Below, in pieces: positions 49,832 through 57,578 of a DNA stretch of 64,000 bases (positions are counted from its first letter, which is position 1; each line of letters begins with the position of its first letter). The stretch is from the NCBI GenBank assembly GCA_023250195.1, contig JAHFBF010000001.1, positions 562,422-626,421 on the forward strand, read 5' to 3'. This stretch comes from Candidatus Melainabacteria bacterium (GTDB lineage: Bacteria > Cyanobacteriota > Vampirovibrionia > 2-02-FULL-35-15). Below the pieces are notes generated by a model. The model was not told the origin of the DNA, did not search any database, and saw only the letters and a program-made list of their open reading frames with translations. Made by a program: the position numbers and the translations under genes.

Positions 49832-50260
49832 TTAAACTTTGACCTTATCAATCATCTTACAAACATTACTTTTATTTGATTTACTATCTTCCTCATGGCA
49901 GCAGTTTAAAATGTATCTTTTTAAATCCCTTTCAATTAATTTTAAATTTTTTATTTTTTCTCTAAGTTCTATTATTTTTCTCTGTGCTAAATCTCTAACT
50001 TTTGGACATGGTGATTTTCCAGAATTTCTTTCTCGTAGAATAAGTTTTATTTCATCTAAAGTAAATCCAATATTCTGAGCTTTTTTAATAAATACAACTA
50101 ACTGAACATCATCTTTTTTGTAGTATCTGTATTTAGCACTAGATTTATCTGCGGGTTGGACAAGACCAATTTCTTCATAGTATCTTAATGTACTAACTGT
50201 AGTACCTATAATTTTGGCTATTTCACCAATTTTTATTAGACCTTTAAGATTATTTTCCAT
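49832..50260 (-). CDS. MerR-family metal-responsive activator
   Basis: A 142-residue regulator starting MENNLKGLIKIGEIAKIIGTTVSTLRYYEEIGLVQP, the MerR winged helix. A dimerisation helix (AQRKIIELREKIKNLKLIERDLKRYI) follows. Cysteines lie at SPCPKVRDL, LNCC and NVCKMI; their spacing is like Cys82/117/126 of MerR and its lead and cadmium relatives. An upstream in-frame start at 50284 is less likely. It is divergent from the MerC-like operon, and the classical elongated-spacer operator lies between. The inducer is a soft divalent metal, possibly mercury. Confidence 0.88.
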   Translation of the reverse strand: MENNLKGLIKIGEIAKIIGTTVSTLRYYEEIGLVQPADKSSAKYRYYKKDDVQLVVFIKKAQNIGFTLDEIKLILRERNSGKSPCPKVRDLAQRKIIELREKIKNLKLIERDLKRYILNCCHEEDSKSNKSNVCKMIDKVKV

Positions 50261-50277
50261 TTTTAGGACTATCCCTG

Positions 50278-50309
50278 TTGACACTCAAGTTAACTTTAGA
50301 GTGTACATT
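50278..50309 (+). promoter_or_regulatory. MerR-type promoter/operator with 20-bp spacer
   Basis: TTGACA (-35, 50278-50283) and TACATT (-10, 50304-50309) are 20 bp apart. The spacer CTCAAGTTAACTTTAGAG is an inverted repeat centred on GTTAAC. This layout is the hallmark of MerR/ZntR/CadR-activated promoters. Confidence 0.75.
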
Positions 50310-50354
50310 TATATTGTACCCAAAAATTAGGAAGTTAAAAATGAAAGATGAACA

Positions 50355-50786
50355 ATGAAAAAACTAAACGTGGAAAAAATGAACCTTGTAGCACTCGTCT
50401 CTGCTATTGGAGCTGCCTTAACACCAAAGCTTGTATGTCCTGTATGTTGGCCAGCATATGTGGCTCTAGCAAGTGCTCTTGGACTTGGCTTTTTGATCAA
50501 TACAAAAAATCTTTTGATCATTTCAATTGTTTTTCTTTTAATAGCTCTTATTGCACTATATAGTCAATGCAAAAAGAGGAAGGACTTCAAACCATTTTGG
50601 CTTGGTCTTGCTGGTGCTTTACTTATCCTTGTTGGAAGATTTGTTCTGGGCAATTTGATTATTCTATATAGTGGGGCTGTACTTTTAGTATTTGCTTGTA
50701 TTCATAATGTTTTTGATTTTTGGCTAAAAAGAAAGAAAAAAGACTGTATGAGTTGTGAAAGTGAAATAAAAACGGAGGTGAATTAA
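50355..50786 (+). CDS. MerC-like membrane transporter
   Basis: A 143-residue protein with four transmembrane segments. PKLVCPVCWPAYVALASALGLGFL puts a CxxC pair in the first helix, as in MerC/MerT-type mercury uptake proteins. KKKDCMSCESE near the C-terminus is a second CxxC at the membrane surface. An alternative start at 50379 would remove eight residues. It lies behind the MerR-type promoter and 1 bp before the thioredoxin-like gene. Metal uptake in the absence of a mercuric reductase would be odd, so sequestration or another metal is possible. Confidence 0.75.
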   Translation: MKKLNVEKMNLVALVSAIGAALTPKLVCPVCWPAYVALASALGLGFLINTKNLLIISIVFLLIALIALYSQCKKRKDFKPFWLGLAGALLILVGRFVLGNLIILYSGAVLLVFACIHNVFDFWLKRKKKDCMSCESEIKTEVN

Positions 50787-50787
50787 T

Positions 50788-51063
50788 ATGACAAATAAAC
50801 GAAAAGTAGAGGTGTTTACAGCTGGCTGTCCAGTATGTAAACCAGTAGTAGAGTTGGTTAACCAGTTAGCATGTTCTTCATGCGATGTGATTATTTATGA
50901 CATTAGGGAAGGTTGTGAGACTAACGAATGCAGAGATAAGGTCAAAGCTTATGGCATTACACAACTGCCAGCTATAGCAGTTGATGGCAAGCTTCTTGAT
51001 TGTTGTAAGAAAAACAATATTACAAAAGAATCGCTGCAAGCTGCTGGAATTGGAGTCAGATAA
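50788..51063 (+). CDS. Thioredoxin-like protein with CPVC active site
   Basis: A 91-residue thioredoxin-fold protein. VEVFTAGCPVCKPVVELV carries the CPVC site. GITQLPAIAVDGKLLDCC has the cis-proline and a CC pair, and ACSSCDV and REGCETNEC add cysteines, nine in all. GGAGG precedes the ATG. It follows the MerC-like gene after one base. Possible roles are metal transfer or thiol exchange in the mercury-like module. Confidence 0.75.
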   Translation: MTNKRKVEVFTAGCPVCKPVVELVNQLACSSCDVIIYDIREGCETNECRDKVKAYGITQLPAIAVDGKLLDCCKKNNITKESLQAAGIGVR

Positions 51064-51108
51064 ATTGTCATCGTTTAGTACAGGCAGAATTTGTTAGATT
51101 GAATAATT

Positions 51109-51294
51109 ATGCAGATGACTTTAAGTTCAAAAATAAAATGTCCTGAATGTGGATTTGAAAAAGAAGAAACCATGCCAACTAATTATTGTTTATTTTTTTA
51201 TACTTGTACTAAGTGCAAATCAATGTTGAAACCTAAAAAAGGTGATTGTTGCGTTTTTTGTTCATATGGTACTGTGAAATGTCCACCAAAATAA
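51109..51294 (+). CDS. GDCCVxCSYG-family small cysteine-rich protein
   Basis: A 61-residue protein, perhaps starting at the second Met (MTLSSKI). It has CPECGFEKEE, CTKCKSMLKPKKGDCCVFCSYGTVKCPP: a zinc-ribbon-like fold ending in the GDCCVFCSYG motif. From memory, proteins with this motif accompany mercury and other metal resistance genes. Function is not established. It ends the MerR-controlled group. Confidence 0.7.
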   Translation: MQMTLSSKIKCPECGFEKEETMPTNYCLFFYTCTKCKSMLKPKKGDCCVFCSYGTVKCPPK

Positions 51295-51376
51295 GATGAA
51301 ATAAACTATTATAATTAAAATACGACTTTAGATTTTTGTGAAGGAAGAGAGGACTTAACAAAGCTAAAATCCTATC

Positions 51377-51802
51377 TCAGTTACTATGACAATGGCAATT
51401 TAAACAACAAATGATACAACTAGGACAATGTGCCTTAGCTCGAATAGTGTAAAAGGTAGTAAAAGCACTTATTAAAAGAAATATTATTATGTAATGAGCA
51501 CAAGCATATATTTTCTTTGAGTGTTTACGAATGATTTTTCTAGCCTGGTTAATTAAGCCAGTAATCTCTTTCATTGATATTTCGTAAAAGGCTTCTCTGC
51601 CTTTTTTAACTTTAGTAACTAATCCACACTCTAAAAGACAAGATAAGTGTAGAGAAGTATTTGGTTGTGAGAGCTTTGTGATTTTTACAATTTCTGAAAC
51701 AGACTTTGGTCTTTCAATTATTGCTTCAAGAATAGATAGTCTTGAAGCATCTGCTAATCCTCTAAAAAATCTTGATTGAAGCTCAGTTTGGTCTTTTATC
51801 AT
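51377..51802 (-). CDS. ArsR/SmtB-family repressor with C-terminal membrane helix and cysteine cluster
   Basis: A 141-residue protein. Residues 1-100 are a normal ArsR winged helix (LQSRFFRGLADASRLSILEAIIERPKSVSEIVKITKLSQPNTSLHLSCLLECGLV). Cysteines in LSCLLECGL and KIYACAHY fit CmtR/CadC-like metal sites. The family normally ends near there. Here a hydrophobic helix (YIIIFLLISAFTTFYTI) and a tail HCPSCIICCLNCHCHSN with seven cysteines follow in the same frame. It is divergent from the Czc-like operon, with two inverted repeats between. The tail could tether it to the membrane or be a fused metal trap. Confidence 0.8.
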   Translation of the reverse strand: MIKDQTELQSRFFRGLADASRLSILEAIIERPKSVSEIVKITKLSQPNTSLHLSCLLECGLVTKVKKGREAFYEISMKEITGLINQARKIIRKHSKKIYACAHYIIIFLLISAFTTFYTIRAKAHCPSCIICCLNCHCHSN

Positions 51803-51814
51803 AATTTATATAGT

Positions 51815-51836
51815 TATATAAGCATACACTTATATA
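51815..51836. promoter_or_regulatory. ArsR-type inverted-repeat operator
   Basis: TATATAAG-catacA-CTTATATA, perfect 8-bp arms, lies 13 bp upstream of the ArsR-type start codon. The position and form suit autorepression. Confidence 0.6.
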
Positions 51837-51860
51837 TTAATCAAGTACTTGCCTTAAAAC

Positions 51861-51877
51861 ATAAGATAATATCTTAT
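51861..51877. promoter_or_regulatory. Second inverted repeat in the ArsR/Czc divergent promoter
   Basis: ATAAGATA-A-TATCTTAT, perfect 8-bp arms with a 1-nt centre, 80 bp before the likely TolC-family start and before TATACT (51899-51904). It shares the ATAAG core with the operator at 51815. Confidence 0.45.
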
Positions 51878-51956
51878 TTATTGGGGATAAATTAGATGTA
51901 TACTAATGTCCCAGATAACGAACTATAAGACTATATGTGCGTCCTTTAAGAATGAA

Positions 51957-53258
51957 ATGATAAGGCTAGTAATAATAATCAGTATTATATTTTTTGCTAC
52001 AGACTGCTGGGCTAAAACTTTGTTATTAGAACAAAAAAACATAAAACAAGAAGTAACAAATCAAGAGGTACCAGCTACATTAAACTTACAACAGGCAATA
52101 GACTATGCAATTAAAAACAATAAACAAATAAAAGCACTCTCAGCTACTTTACCAATTACTGAAGCAAATCTAATAATTGCAAAATATAGACCAAATCCAA
52201 TATTTTCTTCTCAAAATGAAGCTGTAAAACAAGGTTCACTTCATCCAGCTCAAATAGCGATACCGCTTGAAGTAGGAAGAAAAAGATATTGGAGAGCTAA
52301 GGTAGCTAAAGAACAAATATCCAAGACAGAACTTGAAATTAGAAAAGCAATCTGGGAAACACATACCCAGGTTCACGGCTCATATAGTCAAGTAGTTGTT
52401 TTAAACTATTTAATTGAAATTGGAAAACAAAGAAAAGAGTTTTATGAAAAGTTACTTCAAATTGCAAAAGATAGATTTAGTGCTGGTGATGTATCTGGAC
52501 TTGACCTAGAGAGAGCAAATCTTGAGCTTTTAACTGCTGAAAATGAACTTAATGAACTTCAAGGAAAATCAAAGCAGGCAAAAATAGACTTTAATTTACT
52601 TCTTGGCATTTCCCCCGATAATGAAACTGCACTTGAAAATACAGACAGCTTAAAGCCTAAAGAAAAAGTTTCTGATAATCCTGCTATTAAAGATTTGCAA
52701 ATAGATGCTCAGAAAAACAGATTTGAAATAGCAATCTTAGAAAAAGAATATGGAATTACTGAAGCACAGCTTAAACAAGCAAAGTGGGAAATAATACCAA
52801 ATCTTACTATTGAAGGTGGTGCAGTAAAGCCAAGTGTTGGAACTAATATCTGGGGACCATACTTAGCTGCTCAAGCAGAACTTCCGGTGTTTAATAGAAA
52901 ACAAGGGGAAATTAAAAAGGCAAAGGCACAGCTTGATTACTTAGAAAAAGAAGAAGATAGATTAAAACTTTTAATTCAATCTCAAATTACAGATGCACTT
53001 CAATACTTTAAAGTAAGAGAAGAACAATTAAAAAGATACGAAGAAAAGTTACTTAGTCAGTCCAAAAATATACTTGAACTAATAGAGTTTGGCTACCAAA
53101 GAGGTAAGCTATCTCTGACAGATGTATTAAATGCTGAACAAAAGAACAGGGAAGTAAAGCAAGCATATTTGCAAAGCATTTTGAATTATCAAATTGCATT
53201 TTCTAATCTTGAATATGCTCTAGGTGTACCTTTAGATAAATTAGGAGAAAAATCGTAA
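51957..53258 (+). CDS. TolC-family outer-membrane factor of a Czc-like pump
   Basis: I start at the ATG at 51957 because it yields a proper signal peptide (MIRLVIIISIIFFATDCWA). The in-frame ATG at 51906 directly abuts the -10-like TATACT. The 433-residue protein has TolC repeats: LQQAIDYAIKNNKQIKALSATLPITEANL and the equivalent later segment, with periplasmic helices (VNLERANLELLTAENELNEL-like). It is CzcC-like in layout. It is followed after 2 bp by the adaptor gene. Confidence 0.85.
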   Translation: MIRLVIIISIIFFATDCWAKTLLLEQKNIKQEVTNQEVPATLNLQQAIDYAIKNNKQIKALSATLPITEANLIIAKYRPNPIFSSQNEAVKQGSLHPAQIAIPLEVGRKRYWRAKVAKEQISKTELEIRKAIWETHTQVHGSYSQVVVLNYLIEIGKQRKEFYEKLLQIAKDRFSAGDVSGLDLERANLELLTAENELNELQGKSKQAKIDFNLLLGISPDNETALENTDSLKPKEKVSDNPAIKDLQIDAQKNRFEIAILEKEYGITEAQLKQAKWEIIPNLTIEGGAVKPSVGTNIWGPYLAAQAELPVFNRKQGEIKKAKAQLDYLEKEEDRLKLLIQSQITDALQYFKVREEQLKRYEEKLLSQSKNILELIEFGYQRGKLSLTDVLNAEQKNREVKQAYLQSILNYQIAFSNLEYALGVPLDKLGEKS

Positions 53259-53260
53259 TA

Positions 53261-54490
53261 ATGAAAAAAATAATAGCAATCTTGATTTTATTTGTATTTT
53301 CACTCCCAGCATTATCAGAGTGTGGTTGTGGAGAAACTAAGTTTAAAGCAGCTAATGAAAAAATTAGTGCAAATGAAATAGCAAAAGAAGCCTTTAATAT
53401 TGAAACTAAAAAAGTTGAAGAACAAATTGTAGATGAAGCAATAAGAACTACAGGGCAAATAGAAGAAATACCAACTAACCACTTTGATATAAATAGTCCT
53501 GTACAAGGGAAAGTTCAATCAGTTCTTGTTACTCTGGGTGATTTTGTAGGAGTTGGCAAGCCTCTTGTTGTAATTCAAAGTACAGAAATTGCAAGATTAC
53601 AAGCAGAAATAAGTCAGCTAAAAGCTGAACTTGAACTTGCAAAAAGTAATTATGAACGAGAGCAAACCCTTTATGAAAAAAGTATAAGTCCAAAAAAAGA
53701 GTTTGAAGCAGCAAAAGCAATTTTACTTAGCCAGGAAGCTAAACTAAATGCAGCTGAAAGTAATTTAAAAATACTTACTCAGCAAGACATTACTTCACAA
53801 GGTACATTTACAATAAAAGCTCAAAAAGCAGGAACTATAGTAGAAAAGAAAGTTACAGTAGGTCAGATAGTGGTTCCAGATGAATTGTTGTTTCATGGAA
53901 TAGACTTATCTAGCGTTTGGGCAAGTGCTGATATTTTTGAAAAAGACTTAGCTAAAGTTAAATTAGGTCAGATAGTAAGTGTTGTTTTAGATGGAATACC
54001 TGATAAAACATATGAAGGAAGAATAACTTATGTAGGTTCAGTAATAAACCAAGATTCTAGAACTTTACCAGTAAAAACCACTTTGCAAAACAAAGATAGT
54101 CTTTTAAAGCCAGGGGCATTTCTTCAATTTTCAGTCTTTACTGGTGAAAAGAAAAACTCAATTATTATTCCAAGAACTGCATTAGTAGAAGTAGATAAAG
54201 AAGGCACAGAAGGTAAGCATAGCCATATTGTTTACATTAAAGAAGATAAAAAGTTTATACCAAGAAAAATACAAGTTGAATCACATGATTCAAATAATGT
54301 TGAAGTAGTGTCTGGTTTAAAAGCTGGTGAAATTATTGTTACAAATGGAGCTTACCAACTTCAATTTGGAAAGAAAGAAGAAGAACATGAGCACCTAAAA
54401 CCAGAGTTTAATCTACCACCTTACTTAGTTATTATTGTTGGAATAGTAATGCTTCTAATTGGCTTCTTGTTTGGAAGAAGAAAAAGGTAA
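53261..54490 (+). CDS. CzcB-like RND periplasmic adaptor
   Basis: A 409-residue membrane-fusion protein. After a signal peptide (IIAILILFVFSLPALS) comes CGCGETKF, a cysteine motif echoing the YHS protein and the outer-membrane barrel. The hybrid domain is FDINSPVQGKVQSVLVTLGDFVGVGKPLVVIQS, with a long coiled hairpin (EISQLKAELELAKSNYERE). The C-terminus has an extra hydrophobic segment (YLVIIVGIVMLLIGFLFGRRKR), a second membrane anchor not usual in CzcB. It lies between the TolC-type and RND genes. Confidence 0.88.
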   Translation: MKKIIAILILFVFSLPALSECGCGETKFKAANEKISANEIAKEAFNIETKKVEEQIVDEAIRTTGQIEEIPTNHFDINSPVQGKVQSVLVTLGDFVGVGKPLVVIQSTEIARLQAEISQLKAELELAKSNYEREQTLYEKSISPKKEFEAAKAILLSQEAKLNAAESNLKILTQQDITSQGTFTIKAQKAGTIVEKKVTVGQIVVPDELLFHGIDLSSVWASADIFEKDLAKVKLGQIVSVVLDGIPDKTYEGRITYVGSVINQDSRTLPVKTTLQNKDSLLKPGAFLQFSVFTGEKKNSIIIPRTALVEVDKEGTEGKHSHIVYIKEDKKFIPRKIQVESHDSNNVEVVSGLKAGEIIVTNGAYQLQFGKKEEEHEHLKPEFNLPPYLVIIVGIVMLLIGFLFGRRKR

Positions 54491-54499
54491 TAAGTTTTA

Positions 54500-57400
54500 A
54501 TGATTAATAGTCTTATAAAATGGTCGCTTGAAAATAGGCTTATTGTAATTGCACTTGGAATTATTTTATTTATCTTTGGGGCAATTTCAGCAGTAAATAC
54601 ACCTGTAGATGTTTTGCCAGAGTTTGCACCACCACAAGTAGTAATTCAAACTGAAGCACCAGGATTAGCTAGTGAAGAAGTAGAAGCACTTGTTACTATT
54701 CCACTTGAAAGTGCCCTAAATGGTACTGCAAAAATCCAGACAGTAAGAAGTAGCTCCATTGAAGGACTTTCTTTTGTTACTGTAATCTTTAAATGGGGCA
54801 CTGATATATACCTAGCCAGACAGCTTGTAACTGAAAAAGTTCAGCTTGTAGCTTCAGCTTTTCCAAAAGGAATTAAAACACCAGTTCTTTCACCAGTTAC
54901 TTCCCCAATTGGAAGCGTTTATTTCTTTGCACTTACAAGTAAAAACACACCTCTAATAGACCTTAGAACGTATGCAGATTGGGAAATAAGAAATAAACTA
55001 CTTTCTATTTCAGGAATATCAAAGGTGCTAACTTATGGTGGAGATGTTAAACAGTACCAAGTTCTTGTAAGTCCAAATAAATTAAAACAATATAATGTAG
55101 GACTAGACCAGGTTATAAAAGCAGCAGATAAAGCAAATGTAATTGTTGGTGGTGGCTATTTACTTGAAGATGACAGAGAATATTTAATCCGTGGAATTGG
55201 GAAACTACAATCAATAGATGAGCTTGGAGATTCAGTTGTTGCTGTTAAAGACAATACACCTGTTTGCCTAAAGAACGTAGCTACAGTAAAAATTGGACCT
55301 GCATTTAAAAGAAGTTATGGCAGTGTAGATGGAAAAGAAGCAGTAATTGTTGCTGTTAGTAAGCAGCCTGGAATAAATACTATTGAAGTAAATAAAAGAA
55401 TCAAAGAGGCATTAGATAATTTAAAAAAGACATTGCCTAAAGATATAAAAATAACTCAGACTTATAGTCAGTCTGACTTTATAGATGTATCTATTAAAAA
55501 TATTATTTCAGCAATTATTGAAGGTTCAATACTTGTAATTATTATTTTATTTTTATTCCTTGCAAATTGGCGTACAAGTGTAATTAGCTTGACTGCTATA
55601 CCACTGTCTCTAATCGTTGCAATCTTAGTTTTAAAAGCATTTGGTCAAACTATAAATGCAATGACACTTGGTGGACTTGCTGTTGCTGTAGGGGAAATAG
55701 TAGATGATGCAATTATTGATGTTGAGAATGTTTATAAAAGGCTCAGACAAAATAAATTAAGTACAAATCCAAAACCAGCTCTTGAAGTAATATTTAATGC
55801 TTGTATTGAAGTAAGAGCTTCGGTAGTTTATGGAACCTACATAATTACAGTGGTATTTTTACCAGTACTATTTTTAAGCGGTCTTGCAGGGCAAATATTT
55901 AAACCACTGGCACTTGCTTATATAATTTCAATTTTTGCTTCGCTGTTTGTAGCCCTAACACTTACTCCTGCAATGTGTTTTTATCTAATTTCAAAAGATA
56001 AAGACCTAAAAGAACATGAACCTAAACTACTTACTAAAATTAAAGAAAAATATACAAAGCTATTAGATTCAATTTTAGAAAAACCAAAGAAATTAGTTAT
56101 TTCAACAGTCTCAATATTAGTTATTGCACTTGGTATTTTCTTCTTTGTTGGCTGGTCATTTTTACCAGAACTTGGAGAAGAAAACCTTGTCATTATGGCA
56201 ATTTCTCCACCAGGTACTAGCTTAAAAGCTACACAAGGAGTTGCATTAACTATGGAAAAAGTTTTGCACAAATATTCAGGAATTATAAGGGTTGGAAATA
56301 GAGCTGGTAGGTCTGAATCTGATGATGAACCAATAACAGCTAATATCAGCCACTTTGATGTAACTCTTAAGCAAGGTATTTCTCAAGGTAACAAAGAAAG
56401 ATTAATTGAAAACATTAGAGAAGATTTTGAACAGTTACCAGGTGTTATTACCTTAATTAGGTCATTTATTACTGAAACAATTGAACAAGTTGTAACAGGA
56501 GAAAGAGCACCAATTGTACTTAAGTTATACGGCAATGACCTTGAGATTTTAAGAAAATATGCAGGTGATATTGTAGAGGTACTAGAAGAAATAAAGTCAC
56601 TGGAAGAAGTACAAATAGAGCCAATATTTGATATACCTCAGGTTCATATAAAAATTAAAAGAAAAATTGCAAGTAGATATGGTCTAAGTGTAGGAGACTT
56701 GGCAACTACAATTCAAGCAGCTTTTAATGGGGTAGCAGCACCACAAAGAGTAATAGAAGGACAAAAAGCATTTGATTTATTCGTTTGGTTTGAAAAGCCT
56801 TATAGAAATAATATTGAGGTTATAAAAAGCACTTTAATAGATACACCAACAGGAGCTAAAGTACCGCTTGGTCAGATTGCAGATGTTATTGAATCTACAG
56901 GACCAAATATTATAAATAGAGAAAAGGTTTCAAGAAGAATAGTAGTTCAGGCAAATGCTAAAAAGGGTGATATTTCAAAAGCAGTAGAAAAAGCACAAGC
57001 ACTAATTAGTAAAAAGATAAAGTTTCCTGAAGGATATTTCCTTGATTTTGAAGGTGAATACCAACAGCAAAAAGAAGCAAACAGTAAATTACTTTTACTT
57101 AGCCTTTTAATACTCGCTGGAATATTTTTAATACTTTCTCTTGCATTTAAGTCATTTAAGATAGCCTCAATAATTATGGTTAATCTACCGCTTGCTTTAA
57201 TCGGTGGGGTGGTTGCCATTGCTTTCTTTGGTGGGGTAATAAGCATTGCAAGTGTAATTGGGTTTATAACTTTATTTGGACTTTCAACAAGAAACACAAT
57301 ACTACTTGTAAACAGGTTCTTTGATATTCAAAAAGAAAATCCTAATATGCAAATAAACCAAGTAATTAAGCAGGGAGCACTTGATAGACTTCCACCAATA

Positions 57401-57571
57401 ATCATGACAGCACTTACGGCAGCATTTGCAATGCTCCCTCTTGCACTTTTTCCTGGTGCTGGGCGTGAAATTGAACACCCACTTGCAATAGTAATCTTAG
57501 GTGGAATGTTCTCAGCTACTGCTTTAACACTTTTAGTTATACCTGTGGTTTATAAGAGGTTTCATAAGTAG
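54500..57571 (+). CDS. CzcA-like heavy-metal RND efflux transporter
   Basis: A 1023-residue proton-driven pump. VDVLPEFAPPQVVIQTEAPGL, TDIYLARQLVTEKVQL and GEIVDDAIIDVENVYKRLRQN (proton-relay Asp pair) are family blocks. It differs clearly from the CusA-like pump at 46706 in this motif (DDAIIDVEN against DSAIVMVEN). Large periplasmic loops are present in both halves. The substrate is probably a divalent ion (Zn, Cd, Co) or nickel, but the sequence does not decide. It is third in the ArsR-controlled operon, 7 bp before the P-type ATPase. Confidence 0.92.
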   Translation: MINSLIKWSLENRLIVIALGIILFIFGAISAVNTPVDVLPEFAPPQVVIQTEAPGLASEEVEALVTIPLESALNGTAKIQTVRSSSIEGLSFVTVIFKWGTDIYLARQLVTEKVQLVASAFPKGIKTPVLSPVTSPIGSVYFFALTSKNTPLIDLRTYADWEIRNKLLSISGISKVLTYGGDVKQYQVLVSPNKLKQYNVGLDQVIKAADKANVIVGGGYLLEDDREYLIRGIGKLQSIDELGDSVVAVKDNTPVCLKNVATVKIGPAFKRSYGSVDGKEAVIVAVSKQPGINTIEVNKRIKEALDNLKKTLPKDIKITQTYSQSDFIDVSIKNIISAIIEGSILVIIILFLFLANWRTSVISLTAIPLSLIVAILVLKAFGQTINAMTLGGLAVAVGEIVDDAIIDVENVYKRLRQNKLSTNPKPALEVIFNACIEVRASVVYGTYIITVVFLPVLFLSGLAGQIFKPLALAYIISIFASLFVALTLTPAMCFYLISKDKDLKEHEPKLLTKIKEKYTKLLDSILEKPKKLVISTVSILVIALGIFFFVGWSFLPELGEENLVIMAISPPGTSLKATQGVALTMEKVLHKYSGIIRVGNRAGRSESDDEPITANISHFDVTLKQGISQGNKERLIENIREDFEQLPGVITLIRSFITETIEQVVTGERAPIVLKLYGNDLEILRKYAGDIVEVLEEIKSLEEVQIEPIFDIPQVHIKIKRKIASRYGLSVGDLATTIQAAFNGVAAPQRVIEGQKAFDLFVWFEKPYRNNIEVIKSTLIDTPTGAKVPLGQIADVIESTGPNIINREKVSRRIVVQANAKKGDISKAVEKAQALISKKIKFPEGYFLDFEGEYQQQKEANSKLLLLSLLILAGIFLILSLAFKSFKIASIIMVNLPLALIGGVVAIAFFGGVISIASVIGFITLFGLSTRNTILLVNRFFDIQKENPNMQINQVIKQGALDRLPPIIMTALTAAFAMLPLALFPGAGREIEHPLAIVILGGMFSATALTLLVIPVVYKRFHK

Positions 57572-57578
57572 ATTAGAT

